NCBI GenBank assembly: GCA_964249735.1
Contig: CAXUDP010000014.1
Coordinates: 1 to 58,530 of the forward strand
Reading direction: 5' to 3'
Source: Lichenicola sp964249735
GTDB taxonomy: Bacteria > Pseudomonadota > Alphaproteobacteria > Acetobacterales > Acetobacteraceae
DNA: 58,530 nt
Positions 1-9,393 of this stretch are shown here, one piece after another (within the stretch, counting starts at the first letter, position 1; every line of letters starts with the position of its first letter). A program made the position numbers and the translations under genes. The notes under the pieces are model-generated. The model searched no databases. It worked only from the letters and a program-made list of their open reading frames with translations, and had not been told where the DNA came from.

Positions 1-2139
1 CTCGGCGACCGCGACGGCGTGCGCACGCCGATGCAGTGGTCGATCGACCGCAACGGCGGCTTCTCGCGCGCCGACCCGGCGGGGCTGGTGATGCCGCCGA
101 TCATGGACCCGATCTACGGCTACCAGGCGGTGAACGTCGAGGCGCAGTCGGCCGACCAGCACTCGCTGCTGAACTGGATGCGCAGGATGCTGGAGGTGCG
201 AAAGGGCCACCGCGCGTTCGGCCGCGGCTCGCAGCGCTTCCTGTTCCCGGGCAACCGCAAGGTGCTGGCCTACCTGCGCTCGCATCCAAACGAGGACGGG
301 CAGGACGAGACGCTGCTCTGCGTCTACAACCTGTCGCGTTCGGCGCAGGCGGTGGAGCTCGACCTGCACGAGTTCAACCGCCGGGTGCCGGTGGACGTGA
401 TCGGCGGCTCGGTGTTCCCGCCGATCGGCCAGCTCACCTACCTGCTGACCCTGCCGCCCTACGGATTCTACTGGTTCCTGCTGGCGACCGAGCAGGCGCT
501 GCCGAGCTGGCACACGCCGACGCCGGAGCCGCTGCCGGACCTGTCCACCATCGTGGTGCGCAACATGATGACCGAGGTCTGCCTCGGCGCGTCGCGCAAC
601 CTGCTGGAGAAGGAGGTGCTTCCGGCCTACCTGCCGAAGCGGCGCTGGTTCTCGTCCAAGAGCGAGACCCTGGGCGACATCGCCTTCGCCTACGCGGTGC
701 CGCTGCGCGACGATCGCGACAACACCTCGCTGTTGACCGAGATCACCGTGCAGGTGGGCAACCGCACCGAGCGCTACTGCCTGCCGCTGGGCGCGGTCGC
801 CGAGGAGAACGCGATCCCGGTGGCGCAGCAGCTCGCCATGACCCGGATCCGGCGCGGCCCGCTGGTCGGCTACGTCACCGACGGCTTCACCACCGACAAC
901 TTCATGACCAGCACGCTGGAGCGGATCGGCCAGAACGCCGACATCGCGCTCGACGGCGGCGGCCGGGTCGAGTTCCGCAAGACCGACCGGTTCGACCAGC
1001 TCGAGCGTCCGGCCGAGATGCAGGTCCGCCGCCTTTCGGCCGAGCAATCCAACAGCTCCGCGATCATCGACGACCAGATCGTGCTGAAGGTAGTGCGCAA
1101 GGTGCTGTCCGGCGTGCACCCCGAAGCGGAGATCTCGCGCTACCTGACCGGCCGCGGCTTCGCCAACACGCCGCCGATGCACGGCGAGGTGACGCGTTAT
1201 GACCCGGACGGCACGCCGAACACGCTGATCCTGGTGCAGGGCTTCGTGCGCAACCAGGGCGACGGCTGGGCGTGGACGCTCGACTTCCTGGCCCGCGCCG
1301 CGGAAGACAGCGTGGAGGACGCGGCGGTCGATCAGGAGGAGCAGAACGCGGACCTTTACAGCAACTATGCTGGCTTCGCGCAGGCGCTGGGACGGCGGCT
1401 GGCGCAGCTGCACGACGTGTTCGCGTCCGCCACGGACGAGCCGGCATTCCACCCGGAGACGGTGACGGAGGCCGACCTCCAGGCCTGGGCGGACGGCGCG
1501 ATCGAGCAGATCGACCGGGCCGTCGAGGCGCTAGGGCGTCTCCCGGCGACGGTCCCGGAGGAGGTTACGCTGCTGGCCAGCCAGGTGGTTGATCGGCACG
1601 AGGCGCTGCACGGGCTGGCGAAACGGCTGGCGGCGCAGGGTGTCGGCGCGCTGCGCACCCGGGTGCACGGCGACTTCCACCTCGGCCAGGTGCTGGTCGT
1701 GGGGGGCGACGCCTACCTGATCGACTTCGAAGGTGAGCCAGCCAAGACCATGGAGCAGCGCCGGGCCCATTCCTCGCCGCTGCGCGACGTTGCCGGGATG
1801 CTGCGCTCGTTCGACTATGCCGGCGCCACCGCCTCGTCGCGTCTGCACAGCAACAGCGAGCGGGTGACGGAACGACGCGAGAAGCTGATCGAGCAGTTCC
1901 GCAGCCAGGCAGGCGCCGACTTCCTGTCCAGCTACCGCGAGGTGCTGGAGGCGAGCGCCACGCCGTGGGTGCCGCGCGTGGCGGAGCAGTCGCTGCTCGA
2001 CCTGTTCCTGCTGGAGAAGGCGGCCTACGAGATCCGCTACGAGGCCGACAACCGTCCCGACTGGATCGGCATTCCGCTTGGCGGGCTGAACGGGATCGCA
2101 ACGCGCCTTCTGGGTGCCGGAGACGTGCCGAATGAGTGA
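1..2139 (+). CDS. treS: Trehalose synthase-maltokinase fusion, C-terminal part (5' end outside window)
   Basis: The gene enters the window already open. The frame runs from base 1, and the first residues (LGDRDGVRTPMQWS) are the conserved late GH13 segment of trehalose synthase, so the catalytic barrel lies upstream. About 712 residues remain. Residues 1-170 finish the TreS part. From about residue 190 (EVCLGASRNLLEKEVLPAYL) the protein is a maltokinase, with the kinase-like HGDFHLGQ loop near residue 556 and DFEGEP near 576. TreS interconverts maltose and trehalose, and the maltokinase makes maltose-1-phosphate, which in the GlgE route feeds glucan synthesis. The stop overlaps the start of glgB by 8 bases, which suggests translational coupling. 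The fusion is a known arrangement; the link to GlgE is inferred, because glgE is not in view. Confidence 0.93.
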   Translation, partial: LGDRDGVRTPMQWSIDRNGGFSRADPAGLVMPPIMDPIYGYQAVNVEAQSADQHSLLNWMRRMLEVRKGHRAFGRGSQRFLFPGNRKVLAYLRSHPNEDGQDETLLCVYNLSRSAQAVELDLHEFNRRVPVDVIGGSVFPPIGQLTYLLTLPPYGFYWFLLATEQALPSWHTPTPEPLPDLSTIVVRNMMTEVCLGASRNLLEKEVLPAYLPKRRWFSSKSETLGDIAFAYAVPLRDDRDNTSLLTEITVQVGNRTERYCLPLGAVAEENAIPVAQQLAMTRIRRGPLVGYVTDGFTTDNFMTSTLERIGQNADIALDGGGRVEFRKTDRFDQLERPAEMQVRRLSAEQSNSSAIIDDQIVLKVVRKVLSGVHPEAEISRYLTGRGFANTPPMHGEVTRYDPDGTPNTLILVQGFVRNQGDGWAWTLDFLARAAEDSVEDAAVDQEEQNADLYSNYAGFAQALGRRLAQLHDVFASATDEPAFHPETVTEADLQAWADGAIEQIDRAVEALGRLPATVPEEVTLLASQVVDRHEALHGLAKRLAAQGVGALRTRVHGDFHLGQVLVVGGDAYLIDFEGEPAKTMEQRRAHSSPLRDVAGMLRSFDYAGATASSRLHSNSERVTERREKLIEQFRSQAGADFLSSYREVLEASATPWVPRVAEQSLLDLFLLEKAAYEIRYEADNRPDWIGIPLGGLNGIATRLLGAGDVPNE

Positions 2140-4336
2140 GCACCTGCCGCATCCGGGCGCAGTCGATTCCTTTGTCCGCGCCAGGCACGGCGACCCTTTC
2201 TCGCTGCTGGGGCCGCATCCGGTCGAGGGCGGGGTTGCGGTGCGCACCTTCCTGCCCGAGGCGTCACGGGTCGAGGTGGTCGACGCGACCAGCGGCTTCG
2301 TGCGCGGCACCCTGGCGCGGGTGCACGGTGACGGGCTGTGGTCCGGGCTCGTTCAAGGCGAGCAGCCGTACCGCCTGCGCGTGTCCGCGCCGGATGCGGC
2401 GGGCGGCGAGGCGGTGCGGGAGGTCGCGGATCCATACGCTTTCCCGCCGCTGCTCGGCGAGCTCGACATCTACCTGATCTCCGAGGGTCGTCATCGCGAC
2501 TTGGCGCATGTGCTCGGTGCGCATGTGGTGAGCGTGGAGGGTGTCGAGGGCACGCGCTTCGCGGTGTGGGCGCCGAACGCGCAGCGTGTGTCGGTGGTCG
2601 GCTCGTTCAACGGCTGGGACGGCAGGCGTAACCCGATGCGGGTGAGGCAGCCCTCGGGCGTGTGGGAACTGTTTGTGCCCGGCGCCGGCGCCGGGGACCG
2701 CTACAAGTACGAACTGGTCGGACCGGACGGCAACGTGCTCCCCTGGCGTGCCGATCCGGTCGCCTGGCAGGCCGAGGTGCCACCCGCGACCGCCTCCGTG
2801 GTGCCGGATCCCACGCCATACACCTGGACCGATGCCGACTGGATGGCACGTCGCGGCGCGCTGCAGGCGCCGGACGCCCCGCTCTCGTTCTACGAGCTGC
2901 ACGCCATGTCCTGGCTGCCGCACGAGGAAGGGGCGACGCCGGACTGGGAGCGGCTGGGCAACCGGCTGATCCCGTACGTCAAGGAGCTGGGCTTCACCCA
3001 TATCGAGCTTATGCCGATCATGGAGCACCCGTTCGGCGGCTCCTGGGGCTACCAGGTGCTGGGGCAGTTCGCGCCGACCTCGCGCATGGGGCCGCCGGCG
3101 GAATTCGCCCGGTTCATCGACCGCTGCCATGCGGCCGGCCTCGGCGTGGTGCTGGACTGGGTGCCGGCGCACTTCCCGACCGACGCGCACGGGCTGGCGC
3201 ACTTCGACGGCACACCGCTCTACGAGCACGGCGACCCGTTCGAGGGCTACCATCAGGACTGGAACACCTTCATCTACAACCTGGGCCGCAACGAGGTGCG
3301 CGGCTTCATGATCGCCAGCGGGCTGTTCTGGCTCCGGCATTTCCACGTCGACGGGCTTCGCGTCGATGCCGTCGCCTCCATGCTGTATCGCGACTACAGC
3401 CGCAAGGAAGGCGAGTGGGTGCCGAACCGCCACGGCGGACGCGAGAACCTCGAATCGATCGCCTTCCTGCAGGACCTGAGCCGGGCGGTGAAGGAGGTCG
3501 CGCCGGGTGCGATCCTGGTGGCGGAAGAGTCCACCTCGTTCCCGCACGTCACGCGCCCGGCCGACGAGGGCGGGCTGGGCTTCGACTACAAGTGGAACAT
3601 GGGGTGGATGCACGACACCCTGCACTACATCGAGGGCGAGCCGGTGCACCGGAAGTGGCACCATGGCGAGATCTCGTTCGGCCTGGTCTATGCCTTCTCC
3701 GAACGCTTCGTGCTGCCGATCAGCCACGACGAGGTGGTGTACGGAAAGGGCTCGATGATCGGCAAGATGCCGGGCGCGGACGACTGGCAGCGCTTCGCCA
3801 ACCTGCGCGCCTATTACGGCTTCATGTGGTGTCATCCCGGCAAGAAGCTGCTGTTCATGGGCAGCGAGATCGCGCAGTGGCGGGAATGGAACCACGACAC
3901 CGGACTGGACTGGTGGCTGCTCGACACCCCCGCCAACCGCGGCGTGCAGCTGCTGCTGCACGATCTGAACGCGGTGTATCGCGGCGAGCCGGCGCTGCAT
4001 GCCAGGGACGCCGAACCGGACGGCTTCCGCTGGGTGGTGCTGCACGACGCCGACCAGAGCGTGTTCGCCTGGCTCCGCTTCGGCCACTGGGGACAGCGGC
4101 CGGCGCTGGTGGTGTGCAACTTCACGCCGGTGGCGCGGCAGGGCTATGCCGTCGGCGTCAGCCAGGCCGGCGAGTGGGAGGAGCTGCTGAACAGCGATTC
4201 CGCCCGCTATGGCGGTTCCAACGTCGGCAACCACGGTTCGGTGACCGCCACCGACCTGCCGATGCACGACCAGCCGGCCTCGCTGACGCTGACGCTTCCG
4301 CCGCTGTCCACCCTGATCCTGGTGCCGAAGACATGA
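2132..4336 (+). CDS. glgB: 1,4-alpha-glucan branching enzyme
   Basis: This 734-residue GH13 enzyme makes alpha-1,6 branches in glycogen. The N-terminal region has the GlgB-type beta domain (GDPFSLLGPHP), followed by a CBM48 module (FAVWAPNAQRVSVVGSFNGW). The barrel keeps D412 (DGLRVDA), E465 (LVAEES) and D533 (ISHDEV). Their spacing of 53 and 121 residues equals that of the catalytic triad of E. coli GlgB, so the enzyme should be active. I chose the ATG at 2132 because MSEHLPHPGAVDSF matches the usual N-terminus and sits in an 8-base overlap with treS. The stop overlaps malQ by ATGA. The length is normal for the family. Confidence 0.97.
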   Translation: MSEHLPHPGAVDSFVRARHGDPFSLLGPHPVEGGVAVRTFLPEASRVEVVDATSGFVRGTLARVHGDGLWSGLVQGEQPYRLRVSAPDAAGGEAVREVADPYAFPPLLGELDIYLISEGRHRDLAHVLGAHVVSVEGVEGTRFAVWAPNAQRVSVVGSFNGWDGRRNPMRVRQPSGVWELFVPGAGAGDRYKYELVGPDGNVLPWRADPVAWQAEVPPATASVVPDPTPYTWTDADWMARRGALQAPDAPLSFYELHAMSWLPHEEGATPDWERLGNRLIPYVKELGFTHIELMPIMEHPFGGSWGYQVLGQFAPTSRMGPPAEFARFIDRCHAAGLGVVLDWVPAHFPTDAHGLAHFDGTPLYEHGDPFEGYHQDWNTFIYNLGRNEVRGFMIASGLFWLRHFHVDGLRVDAVASMLYRDYSRKEGEWVPNRHGGRENLESIAFLQDLSRAVKEVAPGAILVAEESTSFPHVTRPADEGGLGFDYKWNMGWMHDTLHYIEGEPVHRKWHHGEISFGLVYAFSERFVLPISHDEVVYGKGSMIGKMPGADDWQRFANLRAYYGFMWCHPGKKLLFMGSEIAQWREWNHDTGLDWWLLDTPANRGVQLLLHDLNAVYRGEPALHARDAEPDGFRWVVLHDADQSVFAWLRFGHWGQRPALVVCNFTPVARQGYAVGVSQAGEWEELLNSDSARYGGSNVGNHGSVTATDLPMHDQPASLTLTLPPLSTLILVPKT

Positions 4337-6357
4337 GCGTCGATGATCGGCTGCTGGGGACCCTTGCGGAACGGGCCGGACTTTCGACCCGCTGGGAGGA
4401 CGCGTTCGGCAAGATGCACGCGGTCGCGCCGGACAACCTGACGGCGGTGCTCGCGGCGCTCGGGCTGGATGCCGGGTCGGACGGCGGCGCGCGCGAGCTG
4501 ATCGCCACGCTGGAGCGCGAGGATGCGGCGCTGGCGCCGCGCGTGACCGGGGATGCGGGGGCCGAGCTGGTTCTTCCCGTCCGTCCCGGTGCCTGGCGCA
4601 TGGAGGACGAGTACGGGACGGCCTCGTCCGGAACCGCCACGGCGCGGAACGGGCAGGCCTGCGTGATCCTGCCCGCCGAGCCCGGCTACTACCGCCTTGA
4701 GATCGACGGGCAGGAGACGAGCGTCGCGGTGGCCCCGCCGCGCTGCTTCGGGATCGCCGACGCCTTCGCGGCACCCGGACCGGAACGCGGGCACGTGCGG
4801 CGGAGCTGGGGCCTGGCACAGCAGCTCTACGCGCTGCGCCGTCCGGGCGACGGCGGCGTCGGTGATTTCGCCGCCCTGGCCGAGTTCGTGCAGGAGGCAG
4901 CCGCGCATGGCGCATCGGCGGTGTCGATCAGCCCGGTGCACGCCCAGTTCTCCGCCGATCCTGACCGGTTCAGCCCGTATGCGCCGTCCAGCCGGATCAT
5001 GCTCAACGTGCTGCATATCGCCGCTGATGACCCCGGCGAGGAGGCGGCCCGGCTGGAAACGCTCGACTTGGTGGACTGGCCGGCGGTGGGCCGGGACCGG
5101 CTCCGCCGGCTGCGCCGCAGCTTCGACTCCGGCGCGGTGGATGGGGGGTTCGCCGCCTGGCGCGAGGCACAGGGCGACAAGCTGGAGTCGCACGCGCTGT
5201 TCGAGGCGCTGCACGCGCACCTGTGGCGCGAGGAGGGAGGCGCCTGGCATTGGAAGGACTGGCCGGAACGGTTCCGCGATCCGCACACCTCGGGTTCCGC
5301 CGCGTTCGCCGCCGCCAATCCCGACGAGATCACCTTCCACGCCTGGCTGCAGTATCGCGCCGACCGGGAGCTGGGTGCGGCGCAGAAGGCGGCCACCGAT
5401 GCCGGGATGGCGATCGGCCTGGTGTCCGATCTGGCAGTCGGCACCGACTCCGGCGGCAGCCATTCCTGGAGCCGCAAGCAGGAAACCCTGATCGGGCTGA
5501 CGGTCGGCGCGCCGCCGGACCTGCTGCAGCGGGCCGGACAGAACTGGGGCATCACCGCCTTTTCCGCCCGCGGCCTGCGAGCGAACGGCTTCCGTGCCTT
5601 TGTCGAGATGCTGAGGGGTGCGATGCGTCATGCCGGCGGGGTCCGGATCGATCACGCCATGGGCCTGAACCGGCTCTGGGTGATCCCGGAGGGTCACAGC
5701 GCCGCAGACGGTGCCTACCTGCAGCTCCCCGAGACCGACCTGATCCGCCTCACCCGCCTGGAGTCGGTCCGCAACCGGGCCATCGTGCTCGGCGAGGATC
5801 TGGGCACCGTTCCGGCCGGCTTCCAGGATCGACTGCAGCAGGCGGGCATCGACGGCATGCGGGTGCTGTGGTTCGAGCGGGACGAGAGCGGGTTCACCCC
5901 GCCCGCCCGCTGGGCGAGGTATGCCAGCGCGATGACCAGCACGCATGACCTGCCGACCGTTGCCGGCTGGTGGAAGGGGCACGACATCGGCACCCGCCGC
6001 GCCCTCGGCGGATCGGAAGCGGACGAGCAGCGCGAGCTGGCGGAGCGGGCGACCGACCGCGACAGGCTCTGGACGGCGATGCGGGAAAGCGGCGCGGCCG
6101 CGGGTCCGGTGCCGGCGGTGTGGGATGCGATGCCGGTGGTGGATGCCGCGGTGGCCCAGGTGGGTGGTTCGGCCTGCGAGCTGGCGATGGTGCCGACCGA
6201 GGACGTGCTCGGCCTGGAGGAACAGCCCAACGTTCCGGGCACGGTGGACGAGCATCCGAACTGGCGCCGGCGCCTGCACGACCCGACCGGCACGGTATTG
6301 TCGGGCGAGCGGGCCACACTCCGGCTGCGCCGCCTGGAGCAGCAGCGGCAGGGTTGA
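4333..6357 (+). CDS. malQ: 4-alpha-glucanotransferase
   Basis: This 674-residue GH77 enzyme moves alpha-1,4-glucan chains between acceptors (amylomaltase). The N-terminal 130 residues form the extra domain found in many proteobacterial MalQ proteins. The catalytic part begins near RRSWGLAQQLYALR. Visible active-site motifs are VRIDHAMGLNRLW (nucleophile Asp), LGEDLGTVP (acid/base Glu) and TSTHDLPTVAGWW (third Asp). The ATG at 4333 overlaps the glgB stop, so the two are probably translated together. The gene ends the treS-glgB-malQ run; 162 bases without a recognised gene separate it from otsA. It supplies maltodextrin remodelling next to branching and trehalose formation. Confidence 0.95.
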   Translation: MSVDDRLLGTLAERAGLSTRWEDAFGKMHAVAPDNLTAVLAALGLDAGSDGGARELIATLEREDAALAPRVTGDAGAELVLPVRPGAWRMEDEYGTASSGTATARNGQACVILPAEPGYYRLEIDGQETSVAVAPPRCFGIADAFAAPGPERGHVRRSWGLAQQLYALRRPGDGGVGDFAALAEFVQEAAAHGASAVSISPVHAQFSADPDRFSPYAPSSRIMLNVLHIAADDPGEEAARLETLDLVDWPAVGRDRLRRLRRSFDSGAVDGGFAAWREAQGDKLESHALFEALHAHLWREEGGAWHWKDWPERFRDPHTSGSAAFAAANPDEITFHAWLQYRADRELGAAQKAATDAGMAIGLVSDLAVGTDSGGSHSWSRKQETLIGLTVGAPPDLLQRAGQNWGITAFSARGLRANGFRAFVEMLRGAMRHAGGVRIDHAMGLNRLWVIPEGHSAADGAYLQLPETDLIRLTRLESVRNRAIVLGEDLGTVPAGFQDRLQQAGIDGMRVLWFERDESGFTPPARWARYASAMTSTHDLPTVAGWWKGHDIGTRRALGGSEADEQRELAERATDRDRLWTAMRESGAAAGPVPAVWDAMPVVDAAVAQVGGSACELAMVPTEDVLGLEEQPNVPGTVDEHPNWRRRLHDPTGTVLSGERATLRLRRLEQQRQG

Positions 6358-6519
6358 CTGGCGGGCTGGAGCTTTTGTCGCATTGGGTGCAACTTGGTCG
6401 CGTGGTGGTGCTTGATGTTACGTTAAGATGCCGTCGCGACGGTCGTCTCCACTGTCCGGGCGGTCGAGCGGCCTCCCGCTTGGCTCCGGCGACCGGTAGC
6501 CCGACACGGGGAGAATGCC

Positions 6520-8013
6520 ATGAGCAGACTGGTCGTCGTGTCCAACAGGGTGTCGATACCGACGGGCGACGCGAAGGCGGGCGGTCTGGCGGTGGCGCTC
6601 AACGACCTGATGGAACGGCAGGGCGGCCTCTGGTTCGGCTGGAGCGGCCGCACTTCGGAAGGCAGGGGATGCCAGGCTCCGGAGATGGTGCAGCACGGTT
6701 CGGTTGAATACGCCACCGTCGACCTGACGCCGTCCGAGCACGAGCTGTACTACAACAACTTCTCCAACGGCACGCTGTGGCCGCTGATGCACTCGCTGCC
6801 GGAGCAGATGAACTTCGACCGCCGCAGCCTGCAGGGCTACCGGGCGGTGAATGCTCGCCTGACCGACGTGCTGCTGCCCCTGCTGCGGCCGAGCGACACC
6901 ATCTGGATCCACGACTACCACCTGCTGGCGATGGCGGCGGCGCTGCGCGCACGCAACGTGTCCTGCCCGATCGGCTTCTTCCTGCACACGCCGTTCCCGA
7001 GCCCGGACATGATCTCCAGCGTGCCGGACGCGGCCCTGTTCATACGCGACCTGTTGTCCGCCGACCTGCTCGGCTTCCAGACCGCCAACGACGCTGAGAA
7101 CTTCTCGGCCTCCGCACAGCGCATCGCCGGCGCCGCGCGCCTCGCCGGTGGCGGGCTGCAGCTCGGCAACCGGCAGATCCGCGTCGGCGCGTTCCCGGTC
7201 GAGATCGATCCGGGCGACTTCGCCGAGATGGCGGCCGAGGCGCACGGCTCGGCCGAGACCGAGCGCCTGCGCCGCAGCCTCGACGGCCAGAGCCTGATCC
7301 TCGGGGTCGACCGCATGGATCCGACCAAGGGCCTGCGCCATCGCCTGGCCGGTTATCGCCGCCTGATCGAGAGCCGGCACGAGTGGACGCGGCAGACCAC
7401 CTTCCTGCAGATCGCTGCCGCAAGCCGCCAGGACGTGGACGCCTATCAGACCCTGCGCGACGATCTGGAGGGCGCTGCCGGGGCGATCAACGCCCGGCTG
7501 GGCGAGTCGGACTGGGTGCCGCTGCGCCTGATCAGCCGCGGCGTGCCGCGGGACGCCATCGCCGGCTTCATGCGCGAGGCGCGGATCGGGCTGGTGACAC
7601 CGTTGCGTGACGGCATGAACTTGGTCGCCAAGGAATACGTCGCGGCGCAGGACCCGGACGATCCCGGCGTGCTGGTGCTGTCGAAGTTCGCCGGTGCTGC
7701 GCGCCAGTTGGGTGCGGCCATCCTGGTCAACCCGGTGGATCCGGACGAGATCGCCGACGCGCTCGACCTCGCGCTGCGCATGAGCCGGCCGGAGCGGCAG
7801 GATCGCTGGAAGGCGTGCTGGGAGGCGATCAAGGACGCGTCCGCTCTCGGATGGGGCCGATCCTTCGTGTCGGCGCTGTCGCGTGCGGGCGGAGAGGTGC
7901 CTCGTCCGGCGCGACCGCAGCGGATCAACGAGGCGCCGATGGAGCGCCGCACCGGAACCGGCAACGACATACGCATCGTGTCCACCCAGCCAGGACCGCG
8001 CTCGGTCAACTGA
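6520..8013 (+). CDS. otsA: Alpha,alpha-trehalose-phosphate synthase
   Basis: This 497-residue GT20 enzyme joins UDP-glucose (or a related donor) and glucose-6-phosphate to make trehalose-6-phosphate. Family motifs are all present: VVSNRVS at the N-terminus, the GGLAVAL loop, WIHDYHLL, FLHTPFPSPD, GFQTANDAENF and GVDRMDPTKGL. The ATG at 6520 follows a GGGGAG ribosome site. No otsB phosphatase is encoded next to it, so the phosphate must be removed by an enzyme encoded elsewhere. Together with treS this gives the cell two trehalose routes in one locus. An intrinsic terminator follows after 18 bases, ending the sugar block. Confidence 0.96.
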   Translation: MSRLVVVSNRVSIPTGDAKAGGLAVALNDLMERQGGLWFGWSGRTSEGRGCQAPEMVQHGSVEYATVDLTPSEHELYYNNFSNGTLWPLMHSLPEQMNFDRRSLQGYRAVNARLTDVLLPLLRPSDTIWIHDYHLLAMAAALRARNVSCPIGFFLHTPFPSPDMISSVPDAALFIRDLLSADLLGFQTANDAENFSASAQRIAGAARLAGGGLQLGNRQIRVGAFPVEIDPGDFAEMAAEAHGSAETERLRRSLDGQSLILGVDRMDPTKGLRHRLAGYRRLIESRHEWTRQTTFLQIAAASRQDVDAYQTLRDDLEGAAGAINARLGESDWVPLRLISRGVPRDAIAGFMREARIGLVTPLRDGMNLVAKEYVAAQDPDDPGVLVLSKFAGAARQLGAAILVNPVDPDEIADALDLALRMSRPERQDRWKACWEAIKDASALGWGRSFVSALSRAGGEVPRPARPQRINEAPMERRTGTGNDIRIVSTQPGPRSVN

Positions 8014-8031
8014 GCACGACACCGTTCGGAA

Positions 8032-8061
8032 GGCCGCGCCGGGCAACCGGCGCGGCCTTTT
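8032..8061 (+). terminator. Rho-independent terminator after otsA
   Basis: An 11-bp perfect GC stem (GGCCGCGCCGG / CCGGCGCGGCC) closes a GCAA tetraloop and is followed by TTTT. It lies 18 bases after the otsA stop codon. Confidence 0.9.
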
Positions 8062-8159
8062 CCATGAGCCGGCGCCGCGTGACGGGCCGTCGCAATTCCG
8101 CCGCACTGACGCCACACGGCCATGGCCCATTGGGAATGCCGGCTGGGAAGGGCATGTCG

Positions 8160-9368
8160 ATGGCGCTGCCGACACGAGATGGACCGCGACCGGCCGCAGG
8201 GCGCCCTGCACGCCTGCTTCTGGCGCTCGGCCTGTCCCTGACGACGGCGCTGGCTGGATCCGGCCCGGTCTCGGCGCAAGGTCATGGCGGGTTCTGGAGC
8301 CGGTCTGGCGGGTTCGGCAGAGGGTCCGCCGGCTTCGGCTCCTATCACGGTGGGTTCGGCGGGCGACGTGGCGGGTTCATGGGTCGCGGACCGGGCGGGT
8401 TCGGCGGTGGACGGGAATTCGGTCCGCGTGGCGGTTTCACCGCTCGTGGCGGTACGCAGCACCTTGCCGGGCGATATGGTGGGCTCGCAGGCCGGCGCTA
8501 CGGGTTCCGCGAAGGCGGCTGGCACGACGGACGCGGTCGCGGTCTGGCCATCGGCCTCGGCGCCGGCGCCGTGCTGGGAGCCGGCCTGGCGACGCGGTGG
8601 GAGCGCGGCGGCGGCTGGTACGGGAACGGCGGCTGGTGGCAGCCGGGCTACGGCTGGAGCCAGCCGGACTGGATCTGGAACGGTGCCGAGATCGTCGACG
8701 GCCCGGCCCTGCTGTTCGCCACGCCCTACATCGTCTACGCGCCGCCGCCGCTCTACGTCGCGCCGCCGCCGGTCGTGCTGGGCGTGCCTGCCGGTTTCGC
8801 CGCTCCGGCGGCCGCCTTGGTGCCGGCGCCGGCAGCGCCCCCGGCGGTTGCGCCCGAGCAGCTGTTCTACGCCGCGGTTCCGCCGCCCGTCCTGGTCCTG
8901 CCGCCGCCGCCGATGCTGATCGCGGCAGAACCGCCGCCGATCGTCTTCGCGCCGCAGATCTACCCGCTGGCGATCGGGCCACCCCTGCTCGCCTTCACGT
9001 CGTCCTCCCTTGCCATCCTCGGGACCGGTGGCTGGGACCGCGGCTGGCGCGGTGGCGGCTGGAGGATCTGGCACGGCGGGTTCGGCGGGCCCGCGTACGG
9101 CTACGAGCGACGCGATGGGATCCGCCCGGTCGTAGGCGCCGCCATCGCCGGCGGGGCCGTCGGCGCGCTGATCGGCGCGCGGGGCGGGTGGCACCGCTAC
9201 GGCGGCGGGCATGAGGGCGGATGGCACGAGGGCGGATGGCGGCCGGGTTCATGGGGCGGTGCGCGCGGCGGCGGGTACGGCTGGCGGGGCGGTCGGCAAA
9301 GCGGCGAGCCCGGTGGCGGCAGGCATGGCGGCTGGGGCGGACATGGCGGCGGTCGCGGTCGGCGCTGA
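8160..9368 (+). CDS. Glycine/tryptophan/proline-rich exported protein
   Basis: No family was recognised. The predicted 402-residue protein begins with a signal peptide (LLLALGLSLTTALAGSG, cleavage probably after VSAQ). It then has three composition zones: repeated GGF units (about residues 45-105), a proline/alanine-rich middle with blocks such as YAPPPLYVAPPP (about 190-285), and a GGW/HEGGW-rich tail. Short alanine/glycine segments (AIGLGAGAVLGAG, AAIAGGAVGALIG) resemble glycine-zipper stretches, which suggests outer-membrane association. The ATG at 8160 was chosen because GGGAAGG lies 8 bases upstream; the ATG at 8154 would leave only 2 bases. It precedes a Spy-like periplasmic gene. A structural or metal-binding envelope role is a guess. 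Confidence 0.72.
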   Translation: MALPTRDGPRPAAGRPARLLLALGLSLTTALAGSGPVSAQGHGGFWSRSGGFGRGSAGFGSYHGGFGGRRGGFMGRGPGGFGGGREFGPRGGFTARGGTQHLAGRYGGLAGRRYGFREGGWHDGRGRGLAIGLGAGAVLGAGLATRWERGGGWYGNGGWWQPGYGWSQPDWIWNGAEIVDGPALLFATPYIVYAPPPLYVAPPPVVLGVPAGFAAPAAALVPAPAAPPAVAPEQLFYAAVPPPVLVLPPPPMLIAAEPPPIVFAPQIYPLAIGPPLLAFTSSSLAILGTGGWDRGWRGGGWRIWHGGFGGPAYGYERRDGIRPVVGAAIAGGAVGALIGARGGWHRYGGGHEGGWHEGGWRPGSWGGARGGGYGWRGGRQSGEPGGGRHGGWGGHGGGRGRR

Positions 9369-9393
9369 ACCTCACCGGATGGGAGCAAACACG

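Noticed and set aside
2264..4915. Open frame of 883 codons on the minus strand opposite glgB and malQ
   Set aside because: It lies entirely antisense to two genes with intact catalytic motifs, has Arg/His/Pro-rich composition and no domain. Long antisense frames are expected at this GC content. The same holds for 4207-6279 and the other long antisense frames.
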